Numbered from the stretch's first letter, positions 14,237 to 23,049 are shown. The stretch: DNA of 49,304 bases from Prevotella sp. (GCA_017651265.1 JAGCDO010000042.1:1-49304), one strand, 5' to 3'. Numbers and translations: made by a program. Notes: a model not told the origin generated them from the sequence alone.

Positions 14237-15224
14237 TCCCTTTGCCCTTCTCATCGGCTGGGTGCTCGACCTGCTCTTTGGTGACCCCCAGCGTTTGCCG
14301 CATCCTGTTGTGGGGTTCGGACGGATGATTTCGTGGGGGGAGCACCGACTGAATAAAGGTGCTCATCGTCAACTGAAAGGAGCCATCTTGGCCATTACCC
14401 TCATTATCCTTGTCTTCATCGCCACCTTCCTTCTTAGATATCTATTCAGTAAACTCCCCTCGCCCTTTGGAGAGGGGATGGGGGTGAGGCTTCTCTTTGA
14501 TATGATTATCATCTTCTATTGCCTGGCAGGCACCACTCTTATTCGAGAAGTGAGGAATGTCTTTTTAGCTTTAGACCGATCATTGGAGGACGGTAGGGAA
14601 CAGGTGGCCCGCATCGTGGGACGAGACACTTCTGAACTCTCTGCCCAAGAAGTGCGTACTGCTGCTCTTGAAACCCTTGCCGAGAACCTAAGTGATGGTG
14701 TGATTGCTCCGCTGTTCTGGCTGGCATTGTTAGGAACACCGGGAATGTTGACCTACAAGATGGTGAACACGCTCGACTCGATGATTGGCTATCGCACGGA
14801 GCGGTATAAAGATTTCGGTTGCTGGGCTGCCCGTATCGATGATGTGGCCAACTACATCCCTGCCCGGCTTACCGCCCTGCTGATGATTATTGGCTCTTGG
14901 CTCTTGGCTGTTAGCCATTGGCTTCCTCGTAAAAAGCAAGCTACCAATAGCCAACGGCTGTCATTATTCAATTTCATCAAGAAGAACGGTAAGAATCACG
15001 CTTCACCCAACAGCGGCTATCCAGAGGCTGCTCTGGCAGGTATTCTCGATTGTCGTTTCGGCGGTCCTCACTACTATTTCGGAGAACTGTTCGACAAACC
15101 CTATATCGGAGAGAACGACCGTGAGCTTACCACTGCCGATATGAAAAAGTCCATACGGGTGAATAGATTTGCAGAGCTATTGATGGTAATCATTGTTTTT
15201 TTTATTATCTTTGCAACAAAATAA
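14229..15224 (+). CDS. cbiB: Adenosylcobinamide-phosphate synthase (integral membrane)
   Basis: This 331-aa membrane protein attaches aminopropanol-phosphate, the CobD product, to adenosylcobyric acid. Family marks are GWVLDLLFGDPQRLPHPVVG at the start, LSDGVIAPLFWLALLG, KMVNTLDSMIGYRTERY and the C-terminal half with YPEAALAGILDCRFGG. Several hydrophobic segments are visible, including the C-terminal one. Two stretches look foreign: about residues 74-88 (SKLPSPFGEGMGVR), encoded by a CCCCTC/GAGGGG hairpin repeat, and about 221-247 (SWLLAVSHWLPRKKQ and on), encoded by self-complementary ttggctctt/agccattggct-like DNA. Both keep the frame and fall in variable loops. The start overlaps cobQ by 8 bp. 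Confidence 0.95.
   Translation: MTNPFALLIGWVLDLLFGDPQRLPHPVVGFGRMISWGEHRLNKGAHRQLKGAILAITLIILVFIATFLLRYLFSKLPSPFGEGMGVRLLFDMIIIFYCLAGTTLIREVRNVFLALDRSLEDGREQVARIVGRDTSELSAQEVRTAALETLAENLSDGVIAPLFWLALLGTPGMLTYKMVNTLDSMIGYRTERYKDFGCWAARIDDVANYIPARLTALLMIIGSWLLAVSHWLPRKKQATNSQRLSLFNFIKKNGKNHASPNSGYPEAALAGILDCRFGGPHYYFGELFDKPYIGENDRELTTADMKKSIRVNRFAELLMVIIVFFIIFATK
15207..15214 (+). promoter_or_regulatory. Possible -7 box for the histidine phosphatase pair
   Basis: TATCTTTG lies inside the last codons of cbiB, 46 bp before the next ATG. The nearest -33 element (TTG at 15181) is 23 bp away, so the promoter is plausible but imperfect. Confidence 0.35.
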
Positions 15225-15259
15225 TCTATTATGTGATAACCTAATTCAATAACACTATA

Positions 15260-16585
15260 ATGAAATTAATGAAACGAACGATTGTCAGCTGCCTTATAGG
15301 GTCGTGTTTTATGATTCCTGTTGAGGCACAGACTTCTAAGTCGGAGTTACTGTCGCACCTTGAATTGGCGAGCGGTAACTATTGCAACTATCCCAACCCA
15401 ACTGGGCACATAACACCTGCTCCTGCCGGTTATGAACCTTTCTATGTGAGTCATTACGGCAGGCATGGCGCCCGGTATATGACGGATGATGATGCGTACA
15501 AGTATGTCTTGGGAAAGATGGACACGGCGCAGGTTCGTGGCTGGCTGACAGAGAAAGGTGTGGAAGTGTATGAACGACTGAAGGTGGCTGCAGCTGATGC
15601 GTATCATCGCGATGGTGACCTTACTCCGTTAGGTGGAAGACAACATCGTGCCATAGCCCACCGCCTTTGTGTGAACTATCCATCATTGATGATGCAGCCC
15701 ATCACCGTGAAAGCCAATTCGTCAACAGTGAGAAGATGTATGCTCAGCATGGCCAACTTCTGTCAGGAGCTGCTCATCATGAACCCCTCGCTCAACATCA
15801 GTATGGACGCCAGTGAACACGATATGTATTACATCATTCCCAACGACAGTATCGAGATACCCAAATCAGAAACAGATGGCGATCTTTACGAAAAGTTAGA
15901 TAAGTTCCGTCATGAGAAGTTGAACGGTCGTCATCAGATAGCCATTTTATTCAACACAAAGGAAGCTAATGCGTTCATCGATGGTTACCAGTTTGCGGAT
16001 GCGCTTTGGAATATCACTTCCGACATGCTGTGCTTGCCAGAGTTGGGGTTGTCGTTCAATGATTTGTTCACAGAGGATGAACTGATTGACGGCTTCCGTG
16101 TATATAATGCCAGCTGGTGCCTGTGGGAAGGTCTGATGCCCGGTTCGCAGCCGAACTACTATGCCATCTATCCCTTGCTGAAGAATTTCCTGGATGAGGC
16201 TGACCTGATGATAGCATCGGGCAAGAAGGGCGTACGACTGCGTTTCGGTCACGACAGCGTGGTATTGCCGTTCTCGTTTATCCTGGGTGTTCAGGAAGCC
16301 ATGGGTGGCACCGATGATATGGAAGACCTGCATAACCATTTCTCCATCTTCCGTCTGATACCTATGGCAGGTAATGTGCAGCTTGTCTTCTTCCGTAAAC
16401 AAGGTTCGGATGATATTCTCGTGAAGTTCCTGATGAACGAGAACGAGACCTCCGTTCCAATCACAACCGACTGCTATCCTTTCTACCATTGGAAGGATGT
16501 GAGGACCTATTATCGTAACATGCTTGAAGAGGCAAACATCACTTATAAAACAAAAATCGAAAAAGATGAAGATGACGATGATTAA
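15260..16585 (+). CDS. Secreted histidine-type phosphatase (phytase/MINPP-like), copy 1
   Basis: This 441-aa protein has a signal peptide ending PVEAQ (about residue 24). The histidine-phosphatase signature SHYGRHGARYM places the phosphohistidine at H69 within R68-H-G-A-R72. The proton-donor motif is GHDS, H331-D332. The whole fits histidine acid phosphatase branch 2, which includes phytases, multiple inositol polyphosphate phosphatases and glucose-1-phosphatases. Substrate cannot be chosen from sequence; inositol phosphates are common targets for gut Bacteroidales homologues. The C-terminus is a short acidic tail (EKDEDDDD) whose codons overlap the next gene's start. It is followed by a diverged paralogue. 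Export to the periplasm is expected; no lipobox is present. Confidence 0.85.
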   Translation: MKLMKRTIVSCLIGSCFMIPVEAQTSKSELLSHLELASGNYCNYPNPTGHITPAPAGYEPFYVSHYGRHGARYMTDDDAYKYVLGKMDTAQVRGWLTEKGVEVYERLKVAAADAYHRDGDLTPLGGRQHRAIAHRLCVNYPSLMMQPITVKANSSTVRRCMLSMANFCQELLIMNPSLNISMDASEHDMYYIIPNDSIEIPKSETDGDLYEKLDKFRHEKLNGRHQIAILFNTKEANAFIDGYQFADALWNITSDMLCLPELGLSFNDLFTEDELIDGFRVYNASWCLWEGLMPGSQPNYYAIYPLLKNFLDEADLMIASGKKGVRLRFGHDSVVLPFSFILGVQEAMGGTDDMEDLHNHFSIFRLIPMAGNVQLVFFRKQGSDDILVKFLMNENETSVPITTDCYPFYHWKDVRTYYRNMLEEANITYKTKIEKDEDDDD

Positions 16586-17864
16586 CAGAATAGGCAGGTG
16601 CGTACTATGCTTGGCATTGTCAATTACCAGTTGTCAATGGTCAATGATTCATGCCCAGACCACCAAGAAGGAGATGTTCAAGGATATCAACCGAACTGGA
16701 TCGAACTACTTTGCCTATCCTGGTCCTACAGCCAAGAAACTGACGAAGGCTCCTGCTGGTTATGTTCCTTTCTATATCAGTCATTATGGCCGACATGGTT
16801 CGCGCTATATGTCTAACAACGAGTATTATGTTACGGCGATCAACAAACTCGACAGTGCCCAGCAGTTCGGTATCCTAACAGCAGAAGGCAAGGAAGTGCT
16901 CGAGAAGTTGCGGATAGGCTATGCCGATGCGTGGCACCGTGACGGTGATCTGACAAAGCTTGGGGCAAAGCAGCATCGTGAGATTGCTCACCGAATGTAT
17001 GAGCGTTACCCTGAACTCCTCTCACTGCCACTGACGATTGATGCGAAGTCATCTACCTCCCGTCGTTGCATGCTGAGCATGTTCAACTTCTGTCAGGAGC
17101 TGCAGCGACAGAACCCACAGCTCTCAATCAATATGAATGCAAGTAAGCACGACATGAAATATGTGGTAGAGGATCTGAGTATCAAACCTACGGAAACCCC
17201 AGAGAGTAGTCTCTATGAACAGCAGCGTGCCGCCATCTTTGAGGGAGCACATGACAGTCGTAGGTTGATGAAAGTCCTATTTACGGATCCGTCGAAGGCA
17301 GCAGCATTTGTTAATGGAAGGGATCTGATGGAGGCGTTGTATAATGTGGCCGAGGATCTGCAGAACGTGCCCGAGCTGGGAATCTCGCTGATGGAGGTGT
17401 TCACCAAGGACGAGCTGTTCAATATGTGGAAAGGCTATAATGCAGGGTGGCTGTTGAATACGGGTCTTGTGCCTGGCAGCACACCTTATTATTTACAACA
17501 GCAGGAGGTGCTGGATAGTATTGTGAGCACAGCAGACCAGGTGATCCGCAAGGGCGAGCCTACGGTAACCCTACGCTTCAGTCATGACAGTTCCGTACTA
17601 CCGCTGGCCTACCTTTTCGGTCTGAAGGAGGCGAGGGGAGGGAAGGCCGACATCCCCAATCTGTATAAGTATATCTCCATTGACAAGATTATCCCTATGG
17701 CTGCGAATATACAGATTGTGTTCTATCGGAAGACGGATTCTGATGATATCCTGGTGAAGTTCTTCCTAAACGAGAACGAGACGACAGTTCCTGCAGTAAA
17801 GACCGATTGTGCTCCGTATTATCATTGGAAAGATGTGAAGGCATTTCTGGCTACGCCAAATTGA
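16566..17864 (+). CDS. Secreted histidine-type phosphatase (phytase/MINPP-like), copy 2
   Basis: This gene encodes 432 aa from the ATG at 16566; ATG codons at 16572 and 16578 are alternatives, and the last gives an 8-bp ATGATTAA overlap with the upstream stop. The protein is a paralogue of the preceding one: SHYGRHGSRYM (R76, H77), conserved CMLSM-NFCQEL and H340-D341 in SHDSSVLP. The family and fold are clear; different loops suggest a different phosphorylated substrate. The signal peptide contains SITSCQWSMIHAQ, encoded by a self-complementary attgtcaatt repeat resembling an intergenic element elsewhere in the window, so part of the export signal is built from repeat DNA. It is probably co-transcribed with its partner and possibly with the ROK kinase 49 bp downstream. 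Confidence 0.84.
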   Translation: MKMTMINRIGRCVLCLALSITSCQWSMIHAQTTKKEMFKDINRTGSNYFAYPGPTAKKLTKAPAGYVPFYISHYGRHGSRYMSNNEYYVTAINKLDSAQQFGILTAEGKEVLEKLRIGYADAWHRDGDLTKLGAKQHREIAHRMYERYPELLSLPLTIDAKSSTSRRCMLSMFNFCQELQRQNPQLSINMNASKHDMKYVVEDLSIKPTETPESSLYEQQRAAIFEGAHDSRRLMKVLFTDPSKAAAFVNGRDLMEALYNVAEDLQNVPELGISLMEVFTKDELFNMWKGYNAGWLLNTGLVPGSTPYYLQQQEVLDSIVSTADQVIRKGEPTVTLRFSHDSSVLPLAYLFGLKEARGGKADIPNLYKYISIDKIIPMAANIQIVFYRKTDSDDILVKFFLNENETTVPAVKTDCAPYYHWKDVKAFLATPN

Positions 17865-17913
17865 AAATTGAGAATTGAAAATTATAAGGGTTGTGACTAT
17901 AATAATATGATAT

Positions 17914-18744
17914 ATGAAAATTGGAATTGATTTAGGAGGAACGAATATGCGAGTGGGACTCACTGATGGAGCCACGCTCGTGAACAGTGTGATTGAACCC
18001 TGTCCGTCAAAAGAGGCGGAAGAGGTGGTGGTCAACCAGTTGAAAAGGCAGATTGCCCAACTGATGAGTGAGGACGTAACAAGTATCGGTGTGGGTGTAC
18101 CCTCAGTAGTTGACTCTCAGCAAGGCATCGTTTACAACGTGGCCAATATCCCTTCGTGGAAAGAGGTCCATCTGAAGGAGATCCTGGAGAAAGAGTTCGG
18201 CGTACCCGTAGCGGTGAACAACGATGCGAACTGCTTTGCTTTAGGTGTATGGAAATACGGTGAAGGAAAGGGTACGAAGGATATGGTAGGACTGACCATG
18301 GGCACAGGAATTGGTTCCGGTATCATCATTGATGGGAAACTGTATAACGGCGTGAATACTGGTGCTGGTGAGATTGGTTCATTACCTTTCAAGGATGCCG
18401 ACTATGAGTTCTACTGCAGCAGCAGGTTCTTCAGTGAACTGCATGGTGATACTGGAGCAAACTTCGGTAAACGCGCTCAGGCAGGTGATGCTGAGGCCGT
18501 TGCCGTGTGGAAAGAGTTCGGAGAAAACGTGGGCGAACTGATCAAGGCGGTGCTATTTACCTATGCTCCCGAGGCCATCATCATCGGTGGCGGTATTGCC
18601 AGTGCTTTCCCGTTGTTCGAAGCACCCATGCGTGCCTCGTTGGAATCCTTCCCTTATCCCGCTAATGTGGCTGCCACCCGCATTATGCCATCAACATTGC
18701 CCAATGCAGCTATTTTAGGTGCAGGAGCCTTAAATGACAAATGA
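17914..18744 (+). CDS. ROK-family sugar kinase lacking the usual zinc-binding motif
   Basis: This 276-aa protein has the ATP-binding start GIDLGGTNMRVG, VNNDANCFALG with the catalytic Asp, TMGTGIGSGIIIDG and the C-terminal adenosine motif IIIGGGIA. ROK kinases phosphorylate glucose, fructose, N-acetylglucosamine or N-acetylmannosamine. The classical zinc motif CxCGxxGCxE after GAGEIGH is missing: here the text is GAGEIGSLPFKDADYEFYCSSRF, with Ser replacing His and a single Cys remaining. The protein is also short for the family. A zinc-independent subgroup exists among Bacteroidetes-type glucokinases, so it may still be active. It ends 4 bp inside the extended frame of the following GH2 gene, suggesting it phosphorylates a sugar that GH2 releases, such as glucosamine or glucose; this is inference. 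Confidence 0.85.
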   Translation: MKIGIDLGGTNMRVGLTDGATLVNSVIEPCPSKEAEEVVVNQLKRQIAQLMSEDVTSIGVGVPSVVDSQQGIVYNVANIPSWKEVHLKEILEKEFGVPVAVNNDANCFALGVWKYGEGKGTKDMVGLTMGTGIGSGIIIDGKLYNGVNTGAGEIGSLPFKDADYEFYCSSRFFSELHGDTGANFGKRAQAGDAEAVAVWKEFGENVGELIKAVLFTYAPEAIIIGGGIASAFPLFEAPMRASLESFPYPANVAATRIMPSTLPNAAILGAGALNDK

Positions 18745-18749
18745 TAATT

Positions 18750-21278
18750 ATGAAATACAGAAATATATTGGCCGGATTGATGCTAGTTTGGGCATTGACG
18801 GCATGTACAGAGAAGACTGCTCAAGACATGGAATGGCAGGTACAATCATCGGATAAGGTGAATATGACGGGTGACATACTGTCAACACCTGAAGCCCAAA
18901 CCAAAGGATGGATACCAGCTCAGGTGCCATCGACACTGATGGGTGTTCTGACAGCCAATGGCATTGAACCAGAGGCGATGACTGCTGAGGATTATGCCAA
19001 GATAGACAAGAAGCAGTTCGAGAAGAGTTGGTGGTACCGTACCACGTTTCATCTGCCTGCATTGAAAGATGGGGAACACGTGTTGTTGGACTTCGACGGC
19101 ATTTGCTATCGCGCCAATGTGTGGCTCAACGGTCAGCAGATAGCTAACAGTCAGGAGATGGCAGGTTCGTTCCGTCAGTTTGAGTATGATGTGACCAAAC
19201 AGATTACCAACGATAATGTGCTTGCCGTCGAGGTGTTCCGTGCTCAACCAGGAGAGCCGAACATTGGCTTTGCTGACTGGAACCCAAGGCCTGCTGACGA
19301 GAGTATGGGTATCTATCGTGAAGTGAGGGTGAAAACCTGCGGTAATGTGGCCGTATCACATTCAGCCGTCCGTTCAAGGGTAAACACCGAGACACTGAAA
19401 GAGGCATGGCTTACTGTGGCTACTGAACTGAAGAACCTTTCTGACCAGTCGGTTGAAGGCGTTTTACAAGGCACAGCAGATGGACATTCGTTCAGTTGTC
19501 CTGTAACTCTTGCTCCTGGCGAGGATCGTCGTTTTGCCCTTCCCGAAGAGATTCATATAGACAATCCGCGTCTGTGGTGGTGCCACAACATGGGTAAGCC
19601 TGAACTCTGTGACCTGCATGTGGAGTTCGTGGAGAATAACAAGGTATCGGATAGTGAGGACGTGCGTTTTGGCATTCGTGAGATCCGTAGCTACCTGACA
19701 GACGAGAACTACCGTGCCTTCACGCTGAATGGTAAGAAGGTGCTGCTTCGCGGTGCTGGATGGACGGATGATATCTATCTGCGTGATACTCCTGCTACCA
19801 ACCGACTGCAGTTGGAGTATATTCGCGATATGAATATGAACACCGTACGACTGGAGGGCTTCTGGGGAACCTCGCAGAACTTGTACGACCTCTGTGACGA
19901 GCTCGGACTGTTCATCCTTGTGGGCTGGAGCTGTCATTGGGAGTGGGAGGACTATCTGGGCTCTCCCTGTGATGAACGCTTTGGCGGTATTACCAGTGAG
20001 GAGAATATCGAGCTGATTGGTCAGTCGTTTGAGGATCAGGTGATGTGGCTGCGTTATCATCCTTCCATCATCGGATGGTTTGTGGGTAGTGACATGCTTC
20101 CCAAACCTGAATTGGAAAAGCGGTATCAGGAGTTCCTCAGCAAGAATGACGACCGTGACTACCTGATCTCTGCCAAGGAGATGGAGAGTACGATATCAGG
20201 ATCATCAGGTACGAAGATGGCAGGACCGTATGAATATGTAGGACCGGCTTACTGGTATCTGCCAGATGCACCTGGTGGTGCCTTTGGTTTCAACACGGAG
20301 ACAGGTATTGGTGCGCAGCTGCCCGTGAAGGAGTCGTTGGCGAAAATGTTGGGTAATAACCTGTTCCCCATCGACAAGCGTTGGGATATCCTTTGTACGG
20401 CTTCAAGTTCTGCCATGAACTCACTCAGTAAGCTTAACGAGGTAATCCATAACCGCTTTGGGGATGCAAAGGATATTGATGAGTACTTGTATCGTGCAGA
20501 TATGCTGAACTATGAGAGTACGAAGGCGATGTTTGAGTCGTTCCGGGCTCGGGTTCCTCATACTACTGGTATCATTCAGTGGATGCTGAATGGTGCCCGA
20601 CCGGGAATCTACTGGCAGTTGTATGATTACTATAAGCAGCCCAATGCAGCCTACTATGGCGTGAAGAAGGGCAATGCCCCCGTACAGCTAATCTACGATT
20701 ATCACCAGAAGGCGGTATATGCAGTGAATGAGACACTTGAACCCGTTGCGTTTAAGTCGTCTATGCAACTGATCAGGAATGCAGGAAACGAAAAGAAAGA
20801 GCAGGAGGTAAAGGTAGAACCTGCCACATCCGTCAAGGTGTTTGACATTGATATGGGAGATGATCCCGCGGCTTTCCTCTTCCTTCAGTGCTTAGATGCT
20901 GACGGTAAGACATTCGAATCGAACGAGTATTTCCTGATAACAGGTGAAGATACTTACAACTGGAGTGCTACCACTTGGGTACATACCCCCATCACCCAGT
21001 ATGCATCCTATAAGATGCTTGATGAGATGACTGTCAGGACTTGTGAACTGTCGGTGGAGAAGAAGCAGGCGGATAGCTATGAAGTGACGGTTACTAATCC
21101 CTCCGACAAAGTAGCCTTCATGATTCGTCTTACTGCCAAGGATTCAAAAGGTAATCTGGTCTGTCCTGCCTATTGGTCAGATAACTATCTGACACTGGCT
21201 CCAGGTGAATCGCGTAACATTACTTGTAGGATGCCTTCCTTACCGAAGGATGCAAAGGTAACGATCCAGGCAGAATAA
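18750..21278 (+). CDS. GH2 lipoprotein glycosidase, exo-beta-D-glucosaminidase-like
   Basis: This gene encodes 842 aa from the ATG at 18750; an ATG at 18741 overlapping the ROK stop would add MII. The signal ends in a lipobox, ALTAC, so the protein is a lipid-anchored periplasmic or surface enzyme. The GH2 layout is visible: jelly-roll sugar-binding domain (WWYRTTFHLP, ANVWLNGQQI), immunoglobulin-like domain, TIM barrel from about residue 310 and C-terminal beta domains. The probable acid/base is D448 in FVGSDMLP and the nucleophile E517 in NTETGIGAQLP. Asp in GSD-x-x-P plus TE-x-G-x-G matches the CsxA exo-beta-glucosaminidase branch rather than beta-galactosidases, which use NE. Mannosidase-type GH2 enzymes are an alternative. 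The ROK kinase before it could use the released sugar. Confidence 0.85.
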   Translation: MKYRNILAGLMLVWALTACTEKTAQDMEWQVQSSDKVNMTGDILSTPEAQTKGWIPAQVPSTLMGVLTANGIEPEAMTAEDYAKIDKKQFEKSWWYRTTFHLPALKDGEHVLLDFDGICYRANVWLNGQQIANSQEMAGSFRQFEYDVTKQITNDNVLAVEVFRAQPGEPNIGFADWNPRPADESMGIYREVRVKTCGNVAVSHSAVRSRVNTETLKEAWLTVATELKNLSDQSVEGVLQGTADGHSFSCPVTLAPGEDRRFALPEEIHIDNPRLWWCHNMGKPELCDLHVEFVENNKVSDSEDVRFGIREIRSYLTDENYRAFTLNGKKVLLRGAGWTDDIYLRDTPATNRLQLEYIRDMNMNTVRLEGFWGTSQNLYDLCDELGLFILVGWSCHWEWEDYLGSPCDERFGGITSEENIELIGQSFEDQVMWLRYHPSIIGWFVGSDMLPKPELEKRYQEFLSKNDDRDYLISAKEMESTISGSSGTKMAGPYEYVGPAYWYLPDAPGGAFGFNTETGIGAQLPVKESLAKMLGNNLFPIDKRWDILCTASSSAMNSLSKLNEVIHNRFGDAKDIDEYLYRADMLNYESTKAMFESFRARVPHTTGIIQWMLNGARPGIYWQLYDYYKQPNAAYYGVKKGNAPVQLIYDYHQKAVYAVNETLEPVAFKSSMQLIRNAGNEKKEQEVKVEPATSVKVFDIDMGDDPAAFLFLQCLDADGKTFESNEYFLITGEDTYNWSATTWVHTPITQYASYKMLDEMTVRTCELSVEKKQADSYEVTVTNPSDKVAFMIRLTAKDSKGNLVCPAYWSDNYLTLAPGESRNITCRMPSLPKDAKVTIQAE

Positions 21279-21280
21279 AC

Positions 21281-21312
21281 AAAAAGGGAAGTGATTGTTC
21301 ACTTCCCTTTTT
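21281..21312. terminator. Bidirectional rho-independent terminator
   Basis: A 14-bp stem AAAAAGGGAAGTGA/TCACTTCCCTTTTT with loop TTGT gives a T-run on both strands. It separates the convergent GH2 and araB genes. Confidence 0.92.
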
Positions 21313-21329
21313 CTATGTCGCTTCAGCGA

Positions 21330-22916
21330 TTACTTCTTGTCAACAGCACACTGCTCAATGGGCAGACAGCGCTTGTAGTTCTCGATATATTTCTCGAAGC
21401 CTGCTACATCCTCTGGAGTAGGAGCGATGCTGGTACCTGTATTTCCTGCGAAGACCACCTCTTCGAGGTAGTCGGCGAGGTTCTTACCGTTCTGGTTAAT
21501 CAGGTAGCCGGCCAACAGGGCAATACCCCATGCACCACCTTCACCTGCTGTCTCCATCACGCTGATAGGACTGTTGAGAGCGGCAGCCAACATGCGCTGA
21601 CCCACACCTGCGGTCTTGAAATAACCGCCATGACCCGTGATACGGTCCACGCGAATCATCTCGTCCTTGAACAGGATGTCATTACCGATCTTCAACACAC
21701 CGATAGCACCATAGAGCTGGGCACGCATGAAGTTGGCCAGGTTGAACTTGTCGTTGGCAGAGCGCACGAAGAGTGGACGACCGTCAGCAAGTCCTGTAAC
21801 AGGCTCACCACTCACGTAGTTATAAGCCATCAGTCCGCCACAGTCAGCGTCGCCCTCAAGGGCCTTGTTGAACAGCTTGCCATAGAGCTCGTTCATGTCA
21901 ACGGGCACACCTAACAGCTGCTGATACTCCTTGAAGAGACCAACCCACGCATTGATATCGCTGGTACAGTTGTTACAGTGTACCATGGCCACCAGTGAGC
22001 CATCGGGTGTGGTCACCATATCGATCATCTCATAAGGCTTGGAGAGTTCCTTCTCCAATACGATCATTGAGAATGAAGAGGTTCCTGCAGAAACATTACC
22101 CGTACGCTGCTTTACGGCATTGGTAGCTACCATACCCGTACCTGCATCGCCTTCAGGAGGACAAACAGGGATACCTGCCTTCAGATGACCGGATACGTCG
22201 ATCTTCTTGGCACCCTCAGCACTCAAAACTCCTGCGTTCTCACCTGCGTTCAGTGATTTAGGCAGGATGTCGAGCAATTTCCAGGGGTAGCCCTTGGGAG
22301 CTACGAGTTTGTCGAATTTCTCCACCATGGTGGCATCATACGTCTTGGTCTTGGGATCTACGGGAATCATACCTGAAGCATCGCCAACACCTAACACGAA
22401 CTGACCTGTTACCTGCCAATGCACATAGCCTGCCAGGGTGGTGAGGTACTTGATGTCTTTTACATGCTCGTTATCCTCGAGAATGCACTGATAGAGATGG
22501 GAAATACTCCAGCGCAGCGGGATGTTGTAGTTGAAGAGCTGGGAGAGCTCGGCAGCAGCCTTTCCGGTATTGGTGTTACGCCAGGTGCGGAAGGGTACGA
22601 GAATCTCCTCTTTCTCGTTGAATGCCATATAGCCGTGCATCATAGCAGAGAAGCCGATGGCGGCCAGTGATTCGATCTCGCAGTCATACTGCTTCATCAC
22701 ATCCTTGCGAAGATCGGCGTAGCAGTCCTGCAGTCCGTACCAGATGGCCTCGATAGAGTAGGTCCACAGGCCGTCAACCAGCTGGTTCTCCCACTCATGA
22801 CTACCTTGTGCGATGGGCTTATTCTCCTCGTCGATGAGAACCGCCTTAATTCTCGTGGAACCGAACTCGATTCCCAATATGGCTTTTCCAGCCTCAATTG
22901 TTTGCTTTGCGGTCAT
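21330..22916 (-). CDS. araB: L-ribulokinase-type FGGY carbohydrate kinase
   Basis: This 528-aa FGGY-family kinase has the phosphate-1 motif GIEFGSTRIKAVLID, GFSAMMHGYMAF, EGDAGTGMVATNAV and a C-terminal ATP motif VMETAGEGGAWGIALLAG. Sequence alone would allow xylulokinase; the arabinose operon context (araA and araD immediately upstream, same strand) indicates L-ribulose as substrate, giving L-ribulose-5-phosphate. This kinase differs from the Escherichia coli AraB type and matches the separate Bacteroides ribulokinase kind. It is the last gene of the operon, ending at the bidirectional terminator. A 133-bp gap with a 23-bp inverted repeat separates it from araA. Confidence 0.88.
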   Translation of the reverse strand: MTAKQTIEAGKAILGIEFGSTRIKAVLIDEENKPIAQGSHEWENQLVDGLWTYSIEAIWYGLQDCYADLRKDVMKQYDCEIESLAAIGFSAMMHGYMAFNEKEEILVPFRTWRNTNTGKAAAELSQLFNYNIPLRWSISHLYQCILEDNEHVKDIKYLTTLAGYVHWQVTGQFVLGVGDASGMIPVDPKTKTYDATMVEKFDKLVAPKGYPWKLLDILPKSLNAGENAGVLSAEGAKKIDVSGHLKAGIPVCPPEGDAGTGMVATNAVKQRTGNVSAGTSSFSMIVLEKELSKPYEMIDMVTTPDGSLVAMVHCNNCTSDINAWVGLFKEYQQLLGVPVDMNELYGKLFNKALEGDADCGGLMAYNYVSGEPVTGLADGRPLFVRSANDKFNLANFMRAQLYGAIGVLKIGNDILFKDEMIRVDRITGHGGYFKTAGVGQRMLAAALNSPISVMETAGEGGAWGIALLAGYLINQNGKNLADYLEEVVFAGNTGTSIAPTPEDVAGFEKYIENYKRCLPIEQCAVDKK

Positions 22917-22940
22917 ATCTTTGATATTATATTTGGAAAG

Positions 22941-23030
22941 AAATTTGAATAATTAGAATAATTTATCCACAAATTTACATAAATATTTCTTATCAATTTC
23001 TGATTGTAATTATTCTAATTATTCTAATTT
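22941..23030. repeat. 23-bp inverted repeat between araA and araB
   Basis: The arms at 22941-22963 and 23008-23030 match at 22 of 23 positions (core GAATAATTAGAATAATT). The loop is 44 bp of AT-rich DNA. As RNA it would form a long AT stem between araA and araB. It could be a transcript-stability element, a regulator-binding site or a mobile remnant; nothing further can be read from it. Confidence 0.6.
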
Positions 23031-23049
23031 CTTTCTTAAATAAATAATT

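Noticed and set aside
22963-22971. TTATCCACA, an exact DnaA-box match, as a sign of a replication origin
   Set aside because: It is a single box inside a catabolic operon, with no cluster of boxes and no dnaA or dnaN nearby.
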